From Streptomyces sp. NBC_00443 (GTDB lineage: Bacteria; Actinomycetota; Actinomycetes; Streptomycetales; Streptomycetaceae), in the NCBI RefSeq assembly GCF_036014175.1, contig NZ_CP107917.1, forward strand, positions 2,108,001 through 2,172,000: a DNA stretch of 64,000 nucleotides, in the 5' to 3' direction. The position numbers and the translations under genes are program-made. This document shows positions 44,670 through 53,427 of the stretch, in pieces (the first letter of the stretch is position 1; each line of letters starts with the position of its first letter). Under the pieces are notes generated by a model. It saw nothing but the letters and a program-made list of their open reading frames with translations. It was not told the DNA's origin and made no database searches.

Positions 44670-46493
44670 GTGTCCCAACCCGAACTCCTCCCCGGTACAC
44701 CCGAGTTCCGCATCAAGCTCCCCAAGGGCGGTGAGGCGCGCGGGCATCTGCTCGCCGAGTTCGGCGGCAACGGCACGCACAAATTCCTTCTGCGGGAGGG
44801 CTCGTTGGTGGCCGCCGACGCGTGGCCCGGACTCGGCGACCATGCCCGCCGCAACCGCGCGGATCTGCGCGCGAGCGGCGGCCTGGTCGACGCTCCCGCC
44901 GATCCCAGCCTTCCACAGGCGGAGCGCCGCTGGGTGACGAACCGGGACATCGAGTGCAACTCCTCCTCGGCCGCCGCCGCGCTCGTGTACGGCTACGACG
45001 CCTCCGGCCCCGAGTCCTGGCGCACCGCTGAGGGCCACCCGCTCGCCGACTATCTGTCCACCGGCTGGCGTGCCCCGCGCAAGGCGTGGCTGGTACGCGG
45101 TTCCAATGTCTCCGGGCACAACCTGGTGCGGCAGCTGTGGCTGACGGAGGGTTTCGTCTCTCTCGCGGCCGCGCATCTGCCACCCCTGGAGGAGACCGAC
45201 CCGACCAAGAGCGCACTGCGCCGTTTCGTGGAGGACGGGTACGAGGGGGCAGCCTCGTATAACCAGAAGCGCGGTCTCGTCGACGAACTGCACGGCTTCC
45301 TGACGCAGATGCGCATAGGCGACACCGTCGCCACCATCGGCGACGGATGGCTGCACATCGGGCGGATCACCGGGGATGCCGTACAGACCTCGTCGCCGGG
45401 CGGGTTGTCCAATCTGCGAAGGACCGTCGCCTGGATGCCGCAGAGCCATGCGTACGAGGATCTGCCGGAGGAGGTCCAGCAGAAGCTGTCCGTCCAGCAC
45501 GACGTCGTCGATCTGACCGGTGTGCTGGACGCGCTCGACGGGCTCACGGGGCAGACGGACCCCACGACCCCGGCGGCAACCGGCGGCACCGGCGAGCACC
45601 CCGCCGTGGAACGACCGGCGCAACGCGAGCTGTCGCTGCCGCACATCACCGAGGAACTCGCCACCGATCTCCTCGTCCACGATCGCGCCTGGCTGGATGA
45701 GATGCGCGAACTCCTCATCGATGAGCGGCAGTTGGTGCTCTACGGCCCACCGGGCACCGGTAAGACCTATCTGGCGATGAAACTCGCCGAGTACTTCGGT
45801 GGCGGTCCGGAGCAGGTCAAGATCGTGCAGTTCCATCCCTCGTACGCCTACGAGGACTTCTTCGAGGGGTTCCGGCCCGTGGAGGACCCCGAGACCCGGG
45901 AGGTGGCCTTCCGGCTGACGGCGGGCCCGCTCCGGGAGCTCGCCGATCTCGCTTCCCGCGAGGGCAACCGGCACATCCCGCACTTCCTGATCATCGACGA
46001 GATCAACCGTGCCAATCTGGCGAAGGTCTTCGGCGAGCTGTACTTCCTTCTGGAGTACCGGACGCGATCGGTCCGTCTCACCTACTCCGGGGACGACTTC
46101 GCGCTGCCGCCCAACCTCTTCGTGATCGGCACGATGAACACCGCCGACCGGTCGATTGCCCTCGTGGACGCGGCGATGCGACGCCGCTTCGCCTTCGTGG
46201 AGCTGTCCCCGCGCACCGAACCGACCGCCGGCCTGCTCGCGCGCTGGCTGAAGCGTGAGGGCAGGGACGTGGAGCCCGCCCGCCTTCTCGACGCCCTCAA
46301 CGCCCGTATCGACGAAGCCGACTTCGCCATCGGGCCGTCGTACCTGATGAAGCCGGGCGTCTACCGCGACGGCGGCCTCGAACGGACCTGGCGCACGAAG
46401 ATCCTGCCGCTGCTGGAGGAACACCACTACGGCGAGGGCCTCGACGTCACCGCACGCTACGGCCTCGACTCGCTGCGCGAGCAGCACCCGTGA
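44670..46493 (+). CDS. McrB-like AAA+ GTPase with DUF4357-like domain
   Basis: A 607-residue protein. Residues 1-130 resemble DUF4357 (FLLREGSLVAADAWPG; RDIECNSSSAAAALVYGYDA SGPESW). Residues 135-290 are an undefined sensor part. The AAA+ core is McrB-like: Walker A VLYGPPGTGKTYLAMKL, FHPSYAYEDFFEGFRPV, Walker B FLIIDEINRANLAKVFGELY, and IGTMNTADRSIALVDAAMRR with an Arg finger. McrB proteins power cleavage of DNA bearing modified bases together with McrC. GGAAGG precedes the GTG at 44670; a TTG at 44604 lies within the operator and is unlikely. The stop overlaps the McrC-like start by four bases. Confidence 0.88.
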   Translation: MSQPELLPGTPEFRIKLPKGGEARGHLLAEFGGNGTHKFLLREGSLVAADAWPGLGDHARRNRADLRASGGLVDAPADPSLPQAERRWVTNRDIECNSSSAAAALVYGYDASGPESWRTAEGHPLADYLSTGWRAPRKAWLVRGSNVSGHNLVRQLWLTEGFVSLAAAHLPPLEETDPTKSALRRFVEDGYEGAASYNQKRGLVDELHGFLTQMRIGDTVATIGDGWLHIGRITGDAVQTSSPGGLSNLRRTVAWMPQSHAYEDLPEEVQQKLSVQHDVVDLTGVLDALDGLTGQTDPTTPAATGGTGEHPAVERPAQRELSLPHITEELATDLLVHDRAWLDEMRELLIDERQLVLYGPPGTGKTYLAMKLAEYFGGGPEQVKIVQFHPSYAYEDFFEGFRPVEDPETREVAFRLTAGPLRELADLASREGNRHIPHFLIIDEINRANLAKVFGELYFLLEYRTRSVRLTYSGDDFALPPNLFVIGTMNTADRSIALVDAAMRRRFAFVELSPRTEPTAGLLARWLKREGRDVEPARLLDALNARIDEADFAIGPSYLMKPGVYRDGGLERTWRTKILPLLEEHHYGEGLDVTARYGLDSLREQHP

Positions 46494-47758
46494 CCGTGTC
46501 CGCGACCGCGCCCGTGGCCGAGGTGTCGCTGCGCGAGTACGGGCCCGCCGTCTCCGTCCCCCTGGGCGCCGGAGCCGGACAGGCTCTGGCCGTCTCCGGC
46601 ATCCTGCAGAGCGCGACCCCCGATCCCCTCCGGAACGGGCACTGGCTGCTGCGGGCGGGCAGCCGGGTCGGGGCCGTGCGCATGCCTGAAGGTCCGGTCG
46701 TACGGATCATGCCCAAGACCTCGGTGGACCGGCTGTTCTTCCTCCTCGGGTTCAGCCTCGACCCGGCCCGAGCCTGGCGCGACAGCCGCGAAGGCACCAT
46801 CGACACCGGCGCGTACGACGACATCGTCCCCGCACTCGCGCACGCCGTGGAGCGGCAGATCGACGGGGCACTGCGGCAGGGGGTCATCCAGGGCTACCGG
46901 GAAGTGGAGGAGTCCGCGCTGGTCGTGCGCGGCAGGCTGCGTGAGGCCGAGCAGATCCGGCGGCACTTCGGCCGTACGCCGCCGGTGGAGATCGCCTACG
47001 ACGCGTACACCGCCGACACCGCCGAGAACCGCATCCTGCGCGCCGCCACCGAGCGGTTGCTACGGCTGCCGGACGTTCCCGGTCCCGTCCGGCGGCGCCT
47101 CGCCCATCAGCGTGTACGTCTCGCCGACGCGGCGCCGCTGATACGGGGGCAGGAACTGCCGCGTTGGCAGCCGTCACGCCTCAACTCCCGCTACCGGCCC
47201 GCACTGCGGCTCGCCGAAGCCGTCCTGCGCGGAACCTCGCCGGAGCACCGGCCGGCCGGGGCCGCCCCGCTCGCCATGGACGGCTTCCTGCTCGACATGA
47301 ACAAGCTGTTCGAGGACTTCGTGACCGTCGCCCTGCGCGAGGCGCTCCGGGCGTACGGCCTGACCGCGCGCCTCCAGGACCCCCATCACCTCGACGTCGC
47401 GGGTCTCGTAGGCATGCGTCCCGACCTGGTCGTCCGCACCGGTGACGGCCGTACCCCGCTCGCCGTCGTCGATGCCAAGTACAAAGTCGAGAAGGCCGAC
47501 GGACTCCTCAACGCCGACCTTTACCAGGCGCTCGCGTACGCCACCGTGCTCGGTCTGCGCGAGGCGCACCTGGTGTACGCGGCCGGACGACAGCCCGAGC
47601 GCTTCCACGAGGTGCGTGGAACGGCGGCGGGGCCGGACGGACGGGGAGTGCGGATTTACCAGCACAGCCTCGATCTCTCCCGCGAACCAGAACAACTCCT
47701 CACAGCTTTCCGGGAGATCGCCGGACAACTGGCGTCCGGACGAAAGGAAGGGACCTGA
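46490..47758 (+). CDS. McrC-like endonuclease subunit
   Basis: A 422-residue protein. The N-terminal part is beta-rich (SRVGAVRMPEGPVVRIMPKT), then EESALVVRGRLREAEQIRRH and VEIAYDAYTADTAENRILRA, standard for McrC family proteins. The nuclease motif near the C-terminus is MRPDLVVRTGDGRTPLAVVD AKYK, a PD-(D/E)XK site (D, then D-A-K). It should cut DNA when driven by the McrB-like GTPase encoded just upstream. It starts with a GTG in the previous stop, and its own stop overlaps the UvrD-like gene (ATGA). Confidence 0.9.
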   Translation: MTVSATAPVAEVSLREYGPAVSVPLGAGAGQALAVSGILQSATPDPLRNGHWLLRAGSRVGAVRMPEGPVVRIMPKTSVDRLFFLLGFSLDPARAWRDSREGTIDTGAYDDIVPALAHAVERQIDGALRQGVIQGYREVEESALVVRGRLREAEQIRRHFGRTPPVEIAYDAYTADTAENRILRAATERLLRLPDVPGPVRRRLAHQRVRLADAAPLIRGQELPRWQPSRLNSRYRPALRLAEAVLRGTSPEHRPAGAAPLAMDGFLLDMNKLFEDFVTVALREALRAYGLTARLQDPHHLDVAGLVGMRPDLVVRTGDGRTPLAVVDAKYKVEKADGLLNADLYQALAYATVLGLREAHLVYAAGRQPERFHEVRGTAAGPDGRGVRIYQHSLDLSREPEQLLTAFREIAGQLASGRKEGT

Positions 47759-49893
47759 TGCCCCGGCTCGCCTTCGCCCAGAGCTTCTGGGACGGTTACG
47801 ACACCCTGGAGAAGCCGGTCCGGGCCGGAGTGCGCAGGGCCATGGCGAAATTCCAGGCCATGAGCGCCGCCGAACTGAACGCGGACAAGGGGCTGCACCT
47901 GGAGTCCGTCCACAACGCCCGTGACCCGCGGATGCGCACCATTCGCATCACCGACTTCTGGCGCGGGGTCGTGCTCGCCCCCGACGACGGCAGCGACATG
48001 TTCCTCCTCGTCAATGTCCTGCCGCACGACGATGCCTATACCTGGGCAGCGAAGCGTCTGTACAGCGCGAACTCCGCGACACGGGCCCTGGAGGTGCGCA
48101 ACGCCGTCGCCCTGGACGAGCTGACACCGCTGTACGAGACGGCCGCACGCACGGCTTCCCGGCTGCTGTTCGCGAACGTCTCCGACGGCACACTGCGTGA
48201 ACTCGGCATCGATGACCAAGTACTGCGCGCCGCGCGTTCACTGGTGGACAAGGCTCAACTGGAGGCTTTCTCCACTCTGCTGCCGGAGGATCAGCTGGAG
48301 GTGCTCCAGTACCTCGCCGAGGGCTTCAGCCCGGAAGAGGTCTACCGGGATGTCGTGGCGGTACGTCGCCCCGCCGACGCGCCCGCCGAACCGGTCGAGG
48401 ACCTGGCCACGGTGATCACCAACACGTCCGCCCGCATCCGACTGGTCACCGGGCCGCGGGAGTTGGAGGAGATGCTGGCGAAGCCGTTCGCTGCCTGGCG
48501 CGTCTTCCTCCACCCCTCCCAGCGGCGCGTCGCCTACCGCACCTCGTACGGCGGTCCCGTACAGGTCACCGGGGGACCCGGCACGGGCAAGACCGTGGCT
48601 GCCCTGCACCGGGTCAAGCATCTGCTCGGCCGCTCCGAGGACGGCCGCATCCTGCTCACCACGTACACGAACGCGCTCGCCGCCGGACTGCGCGAGATGC
48701 TCGGCCTGCTCCTCGACGAAGACGAGAAGCTGCTGGCGCGGGTCGATGTGACGACGGTCGACGCCTTTGCGAACGGCGTCGTGCGCGCGCACTCGGCGGC
48801 CGTGCCCAAACCGATCGGGGACCGGGAACAGCGGCAGTTGTGGGAGAAGGCGGTCAGGCAACGCGATCTGCCGTTCACGGCCCAGTTTCTGGCCCAGGAG
48901 TACCGGCACGTCGTTCTCGGCCAGAACCTCCGTGATCTCGACGGCTACCTCGGCGCGAGCCGCCGCGGCCGCGGCATCGGTCTCGGTCCCGCGCGCCGGC
49001 GGGAGGTGTGGAGCGGCGTGGAGCGGTTCGAACAGTTGCTGCGCGACCGCGGCGAGACCACGCACCTGCGCGTCTGCGCCCGCGCGGCGGAACTCCTGGC
49101 CGACGAGCCGGCTCCGTACGCCCATATCGTCGTCGATGAGGCACAAGACCTGCATCCCGCGCAGTGGCGGGTGCTGCGCGCCGCTGTCTCCCTCGGCCCC
49201 GACGACCTGTTCGTCACCGGCGACCCGCATCAGCGGATCTACGACTCCCGGGTGACGCTTGGCTCGTTGGGCATCGCCACGGTCGGCCGCAGCTTCCGGC
49301 TGCGCGTCAACTACCGCTCCACGGAGGAGATCCTGGCCTGGTCGGCCCGCCTCCTCGCACCCGTCACCGTCGACGCGCTCGAGGGCGAGGGGACGGACTC
49401 GCTGGCCGGCTACCGCTCCCTGCTCCACGGCAGCCGTCCTCGGGTCCGGGGATATGCCACCCGGCAGGAGGAGACCGAGGCACTGGTGGAGCGGGTCCGA
49501 ACCCTCCTCACCGAGGGCCTCGCGCCGCACGAGATCGGTGTGTGCGCACGCTTCAACCTCGCCCTGGACACGGCCGAGGAGAAGCTGAAGGCCGCCGGCA
49601 TCCCGGTGCTACGGGTCAAAGGGCAGGTCGCGCAGGGGTCCGAGGGAGTGCGGCTGGCGACGATGCACGCGATGAAGGGGCTGGAGTTCCGGGCGGTGTC
49701 CGTGCTCGGTGTCGCCGAGGGCACTGTCCCGTTCGCCCGTGAGATCACCCCACGTGAGGCGGACCCGCTCCAGCACGATGCCGACCTGCTCCGTGAGCGC
49801 TGTCTGCTCTTCGTCGCCTGCACCCGGGCTCGCGAGACCCTGAGTGTCACGTGGAGCGGGACCGCGAGCCCCTTCCTTCCGCTCGTCGCCTGA
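47758..49893 (+). CDS. UvrD-like helicase with RelE/ParE-like N-terminal domain
   Basis: A 711-residue fusion. Residues 1-100 resemble the RelE/ParE fold (FAQSFWDGYDTLEKPVRAGV; MRTIRITDFWRGVVLAPDDG; NVLPHDDAYTWAAKRLYSAN). From about residue 245 a UvrD/PcrA helicase follows: VTGGPGTGKTVAALHRVKHL, IVVDEAQDLHPAQWRVLRAA, LRVNYRSTEEILAWSARLL, MHAMKGLEFRAVSVLGVAEG and FVACTRARETLSVTWSG. It is translationally coupled to the McrC-like gene, so the three genes form one operon. It may process DNA after McrBC-type cleavage. The toxin-like domain may only be a structural module. Confidence 0.88.
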   Translation: MPRLAFAQSFWDGYDTLEKPVRAGVRRAMAKFQAMSAAELNADKGLHLESVHNARDPRMRTIRITDFWRGVVLAPDDGSDMFLLVNVLPHDDAYTWAAKRLYSANSATRALEVRNAVALDELTPLYETAARTASRLLFANVSDGTLRELGIDDQVLRAARSLVDKAQLEAFSTLLPEDQLEVLQYLAEGFSPEEVYRDVVAVRRPADAPAEPVEDLATVITNTSARIRLVTGPRELEEMLAKPFAAWRVFLHPSQRRVAYRTSYGGPVQVTGGPGTGKTVAALHRVKHLLGRSEDGRILLTTYTNALAAGLREMLGLLLDEDEKLLARVDVTTVDAFANGVVRAHSAAVPKPIGDREQRQLWEKAVRQRDLPFTAQFLAQEYRHVVLGQNLRDLDGYLGASRRGRGIGLGPARRREVWSGVERFEQLLRDRGETTHLRVCARAAELLADEPAPYAHIVVDEAQDLHPAQWRVLRAAVSLGPDDLFVTGDPHQRIYDSRVTLGSLGIATVGRSFRLRVNYRSTEEILAWSARLLAPVTVDALEGEGTDSLAGYRSLLHGSRPRVRGYATRQEETEALVERVRTLLTEGLAPHEIGVCARFNLALDTAEEKLKAAGIPVLRVKGQVAQGSEGVRLATMHAMKGLEFRAVSVLGVAEGTVPFAREITPREADPLQHDADLLRERCLLFVACTRARETLSVTWSGTASPFLPLVA

Positions 49894-49913
49894 TCGGCCG
49901 CCCTGCTCGGTCC

Positions 49914-51569
49914 TCATTCCTCCGGTGCCAGGGCGCCCGCCGCGAGACCGTCACGGGCGACCTCGGCGAGCTGCCGACTCAGCTCGTCGACCTTGCGCAT
50001 TCCCTCCTCGAACGCGGACAGGGCCCGGAAGGCAGAGCCGTACCGACGCTGCTCGTCGATGCCCATACGGGGGATGCGTGAACCCCTGCCGTCAAAGCGG
50101 TAGGTGCCGCTCGCGCTCGTGGACCTGCGGACGTTGGCGGAGCTGCGCAGGAACCCCTGCAGATAGTCGGTGTCGAGCTGCTCGCTGGCCGAGACCGGCT
50201 CCGGACCGTCGTATGCCACGAGCCCGGCGCGGGCGAGATCCGCGACGCTGGTGGTGGCACCCTCCAGCGAGCCCGGCCCGCCGCCCGTTGCCAGCTCGGG
50301 CAGGAGGGCGGCGAGTCGACGGATCTGGTCCTCCAGTTCCTTGCGCAGGGCGGCGTACTCGCCGGGGTAGTCGCGGTGCCGGGAACGGAGATGGCTACCC
50401 GGTGTCAGGTCGACGGTGTCATCGAGGAGCTCGATCAGCGGTACGTCGGCAACCTGGTCGGGGCGCGGTTCCAGATCCCCGTCGGGGCTGTTGTCCGTCA
50501 GGTCGACCATGCGCACGGTGTGCTGCGTGTCCGCCCCTCCCGGGCTCTCGGGGCGCTGAAGACACCACAGATGGACAGGCAGGGCGTGCGAGGTCGCCGT
50601 ACCCGGTGGCAGGGCGATCACTTGGCGCACGATGCCCCGGCGTACGAGTTCTGCACGGATGCGGCGACCTGCCTTGCGGTAAGCGACCGAAGCCGGCATG
50701 ACCATGAGGACCTGGCCGCCGGCCACGGTGTGGGCGTAGGCGTGCTGGAGCCACGCGAGCTCCCCTTCGGCCTTGGACGGGGTGCCGAGGTCCCAGCGGG
50801 AGTCGAGGAGCAGTTCCTCCCGCCCCCACTCGGTCACGCCGGCCGGAGGATCGCAGACGACCAGATCCGCCTTGAGGTCCGGCCATTCATCCGCGCGCAG
50901 GGAATCTCCAGCCACGATGTGCACGCCCGATCGGCCCAGAAGGTCCGCGCGGAGCTGTGCGAAGCGAGCGCTGTCGGTATCCAGCTCTTGGCCGCGGCAG
51001 AGAATCCCGGCTTCGGAAGCGACGGACAGGAGCAGCACCCCGATTCCACAGGCTGGATCGAAGACCGTGGCATCGGACGGCAGCTCGGGAGCAAAGTGGC
51101 ACACGGCACGCACCACACGCTCGGGAGTCACCTGGTCGGACCCGGCACGCCGAGCGGAGTCCATGAACCGTTCAGTCAGTCCGTTGACGAGGTCGACGGG
51201 TGATCCGGTTCGGGCGAGCTCCCGTACCCGGGCGGCAACGTCGTCCGGCAGCCCCGGCCCGGTCTGGCCGGCCAGCGTCGCGGCAACCTGTGCCAGGCCC
51301 ACGACCATCTGCTCCCCGTAGACGGCCCGCATGGCCTGCCACAACTCGACCTCGGGTGACACCTCCTGGCCTTTGCGTTGCCTGTCCAGCCATTCCTGGA
51401 CCTCAGCGAGTGCGTAGAGCGGACTGTTCGCGGCACCTCCCGCCGGCGCGGGGAAGTCGTCGTAGCGCCGACGCCAGTTGGAGACAGCGGCCCGAGTGAC
51501 TCCGGCCAGCCGGGCGATCTCGGCGCCGGTGACCAGGGGGCCGACCGATGAAGCGGCATTGTCCGTCAT
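49914..51569 (-). CDS. HTH/N6-DNA methylase with altered catalytic motif
   Basis: A protein of about 551 residues. The N-terminus is a helix-turn-helix, VTGAEIARLAGVTRAAVSNW, followed by YALAEVQEWLDRQRKG. The methylase core has motif I VFDPACGIGVLLLSVASEAG. At the motif IV position it reads VVCDPPAGVTEWG, where active N6-adenine enzymes have (N/D)PP(F/Y/W). The aromatic residue is replaced by Ala, so activity is doubtful. A C-terminal HsdS-like part has GLVAYDGPEPVSASEQLDTD. ATG 51569 is the start. It is divergent from the DUF6119 gene and ends 20 bases from the convergent helicase gene. It could be a DNA-binding regulator of the shared operator. That role is inference. Confidence 0.8.
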   Translation of the reverse strand: MTDNAASSVGPLVTGAEIARLAGVTRAAVSNWRRRYDDFPAPAGGAANSPLYALAEVQEWLDRQRKGQEVSPEVELWQAMRAVYGEQMVVGLAQVAATLAGQTGPGLPDDVAARVRELARTGSPVDLVNGLTERFMDSARRAGSDQVTPERVVRAVCHFAPELPSDATVFDPACGIGVLLLSVASEAGILCRGQELDTDSARFAQLRADLLGRSGVHIVAGDSLRADEWPDLKADLVVCDPPAGVTEWGREELLLDSRWDLGTPSKAEGELAWLQHAYAHTVAGGQVLMVMPASVAYRKAGRRIRAELVRRGIVRQVIALPPGTATSHALPVHLWCLQRPESPGGADTQHTVRMVDLTDNSPDGDLEPRPDQVADVPLIELLDDTVDLTPGSHLRSRHRDYPGEYAALRKELEDQIRRLAALLPELATGGGPGSLEGATTSVADLARAGLVAYDGPEPVSASEQLDTDYLQGFLRSSANVRRSTSASGTYRFDGRGSRIPRMGIDEQRRYGSAFRALSAFEEGMRKVDELSRQLAEVARDGLAAGALAPEE

Positions 51570-51616
51570 AGCCTCAGCGTACACGGACCGGCATCCCACC
51601 TCCAGGGTCAGAGTAC

Positions 51617-51657
51617 GTTGACAACGTACACACACTGATGTCACGCTAACTGTGTAC
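51617..51657 (+). promoter_or_regulatory. Operator and promoter region of methylase/DUF6119 pair
   Basis: GTTGAC-AAC-GTACAC (51617-51631) is an island operator copy, with -35 TTGACA (51618) and CACGCT 18 bases later (51642-51647). A second inverted repeat, GTACACA (51626-51632) with TGTGTAC (51651-51657), overlaps it. Confidence 0.65.
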
Positions 51658-51690
51658 TTGGCTCTCTCCTGAACCAGCACGCCGCAGAGC

Positions 51691-53427
51691 GTGCCCGGCC
51701 CCAGTCGTCCACGGGGGCACCCCTTGGCATCGAACACCGCAGTCCGCACCGTTTACCGGCTGTCCGGCGTCGCTCCCACCACGGAAGCCATGCTGTACGC
51801 CCTTGACCTCGAACTTCTGGACAGACTCGGTGCCGATCCGCATTTACCGGAGGTGCTCGGGGTCCCGGCCCTGTACATCACCTGCGGGATGGAGCACACC
51901 GAGGCCCCTTGGTGCGAACCCATGTCGCGCAGCACCGGCATCACGGTCAGCGAGAGTGTCCGGCGCACCGCTGCCGTGCTTCTGCTCGCCGTCGACGACA
52001 CGGTGTACGCCATCGGCTGTGACCAGGGGTATCGGCTGATCCCCGACCATCTCAAGGACAAGCGCTTCGGTCTCTCGTTCGCCATCCGACAGATGGACCC
52101 CAGCCTGATCCGCGGAGCGGTATCGAGGTCTCTCGGGCAGGCACGCACCGACATCTCCTTGGTTCCGGGCGGCGCCCCGGTCCCATTGCTGGGCATACGT
52201 GACCACTCGCGCATCGTGCGCAGCCTGGGCGGATATCTCGACGACCTGCCGCTCACCCGGTCGCGCTACTCGCGCGGACAGGCCGTGAGTGCCCAGGGCG
52301 GGTGCGGACTGAGGATCGCCCTCGGAGTCGAGCCCGAGGCCTTGCTCTCCGACCTGCGGACCATCACCAGAATCTGCCGCGAGGACATCCCGAACCAGGA
52401 GCTGGAGTTCGTCGACCGCATCGTCCCGGTCAGCGCTCCGACGACCCTCGACGCTCTCGACGAGGCCCTGGACGACCGTCTCGGCCGGCCCGCCGACGGA
52501 AGCATCTCCGCCTGTGTCCCCTCCGAACATCACATGGCATACGCGGAGGCCACCACGTACATAACGCAGATCAACAGCCCCGGTGCCCTGCGCTCCGACG
52601 ACTTCGACCTCGGATATGTGCTCACCCGGGCCCGACTGGCACCGCCCGGCCGACGCCTCAAGGCGCTGCGCGAGGGAACCGTGATCCTTGCCAGGGACCG
52701 CCGGGCGGGGGCCGCCGACATTCTCGCCGTCACCAGCGCGCTGACGTGGCTGGAGACCGGCGTCTCGCTCGGCTCCAGACGGTTCTTCCTGATGGACGGT
52801 GAGTGGTACGAGGCCGGGGCCGCCTATGTCGAAGAGTGCCAGGCCGCCGTGCGGGCGCTGTTCTCACCTTCACCCTCCGTCTCCCTTCCCCCCTGGGCGG
52901 ACGGCGAGTCGGAGAACACATACAACAACAGGGTGGCTGACGACCGGCCCAACTGGCTCTGCCTCGACACCAAGAACGTCGCCAACCCTCTCCGGCCCAG
53001 GGACCAGGTCGAGATCTGCGATCTGCTCACGCCCGACGGCACCCTGATCCTCGTCAAGCGCGCAGGCGGTTCCGGTCCGCTGAGTCACTTGTTCAGCCAG
53101 GCCAGGGTGGCGGTGGAACTGCTCCAGGAGTCCGCCCAGGTCCGCGCGGACTTCACCGCGAAAGTGGCCAGGCTGAGTGGCGGCGCACGCCTGCTTCCGA
53201 ATGACTACACGCCCAAGCGGATCGTCCTTGCGATGCTCCTCAAGAAGCGCGGGAGCCTGACCCCGGATTCCGTCTTCGGGTTCTCCCAGATCACCATCGC
53301 CCAGACCTCGAAGGCCCTGGCAGCGCGAGGGGTGACTGTCGAGGTCGTCGGCATCCCGCAAGGCGGCGCTGACACACTTTCCCCACCTTTGTGTGACGTG
53401 GGAATGCGTGCGGCGGTCCCCGGCTGA
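51691..53427 (+). CDS. DUF6119/TIGR04141 sporadically distributed protein
   Basis: A 578-residue protein of the sporadically distributed TIGR04141/DUF6119 type. The diagnostic end reads LILVKRAGGSGPLSHLFSQA RVAVELL and later VLAMLLKKRGSLTPDSVFGF SQITIAQTSKALAARGVTVE. The middle has FLMDGEWYEAGAAYVEECQA and NWLCLDTKNVANPLRPRDQV EICDLL. GTG 51691 is the longest start; TTG 51724 behind GGGGG is perhaps better. These proteins occur in defence islands, but their function is not known. The gene is divergent from the HTH/methylase gene and is the last recognisable island gene on this side. Confidence 0.8.
   Translation: MPGPSRPRGHPLASNTAVRTVYRLSGVAPTTEAMLYALDLELLDRLGADPHLPEVLGVPALYITCGMEHTEAPWCEPMSRSTGITVSESVRRTAAVLLLAVDDTVYAIGCDQGYRLIPDHLKDKRFGLSFAIRQMDPSLIRGAVSRSLGQARTDISLVPGGAPVPLLGIRDHSRIVRSLGGYLDDLPLTRSRYSRGQAVSAQGGCGLRIALGVEPEALLSDLRTITRICREDIPNQELEFVDRIVPVSAPTTLDALDEALDDRLGRPADGSISACVPSEHHMAYAEATTYITQINSPGALRSDDFDLGYVLTRARLAPPGRRLKALREGTVILARDRRAGAADILAVTSALTWLETGVSLGSRRFFLMDGEWYEAGAAYVEECQAAVRALFSPSPSVSLPPWADGESENTYNNRVADDRPNWLCLDTKNVANPLRPRDQVEICDLLTPDGTLILVKRAGGSGPLSHLFSQARVAVELLQESAQVRADFTAKVARLSGGARLLPNDYTPKRIVLAMLLKKRGSLTPDSVFGFSQITIAQTSKALAARGVTVEVVGIPQGGADTLSPPLCDVGMRAAVPG

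Noticed and set aside
9979..53427. A drmC (phospholipase D-like) gene to complete DISARM
   Set aside because: No HxKx4D motif pair in a suitable ORF was seen anywhere in the island.
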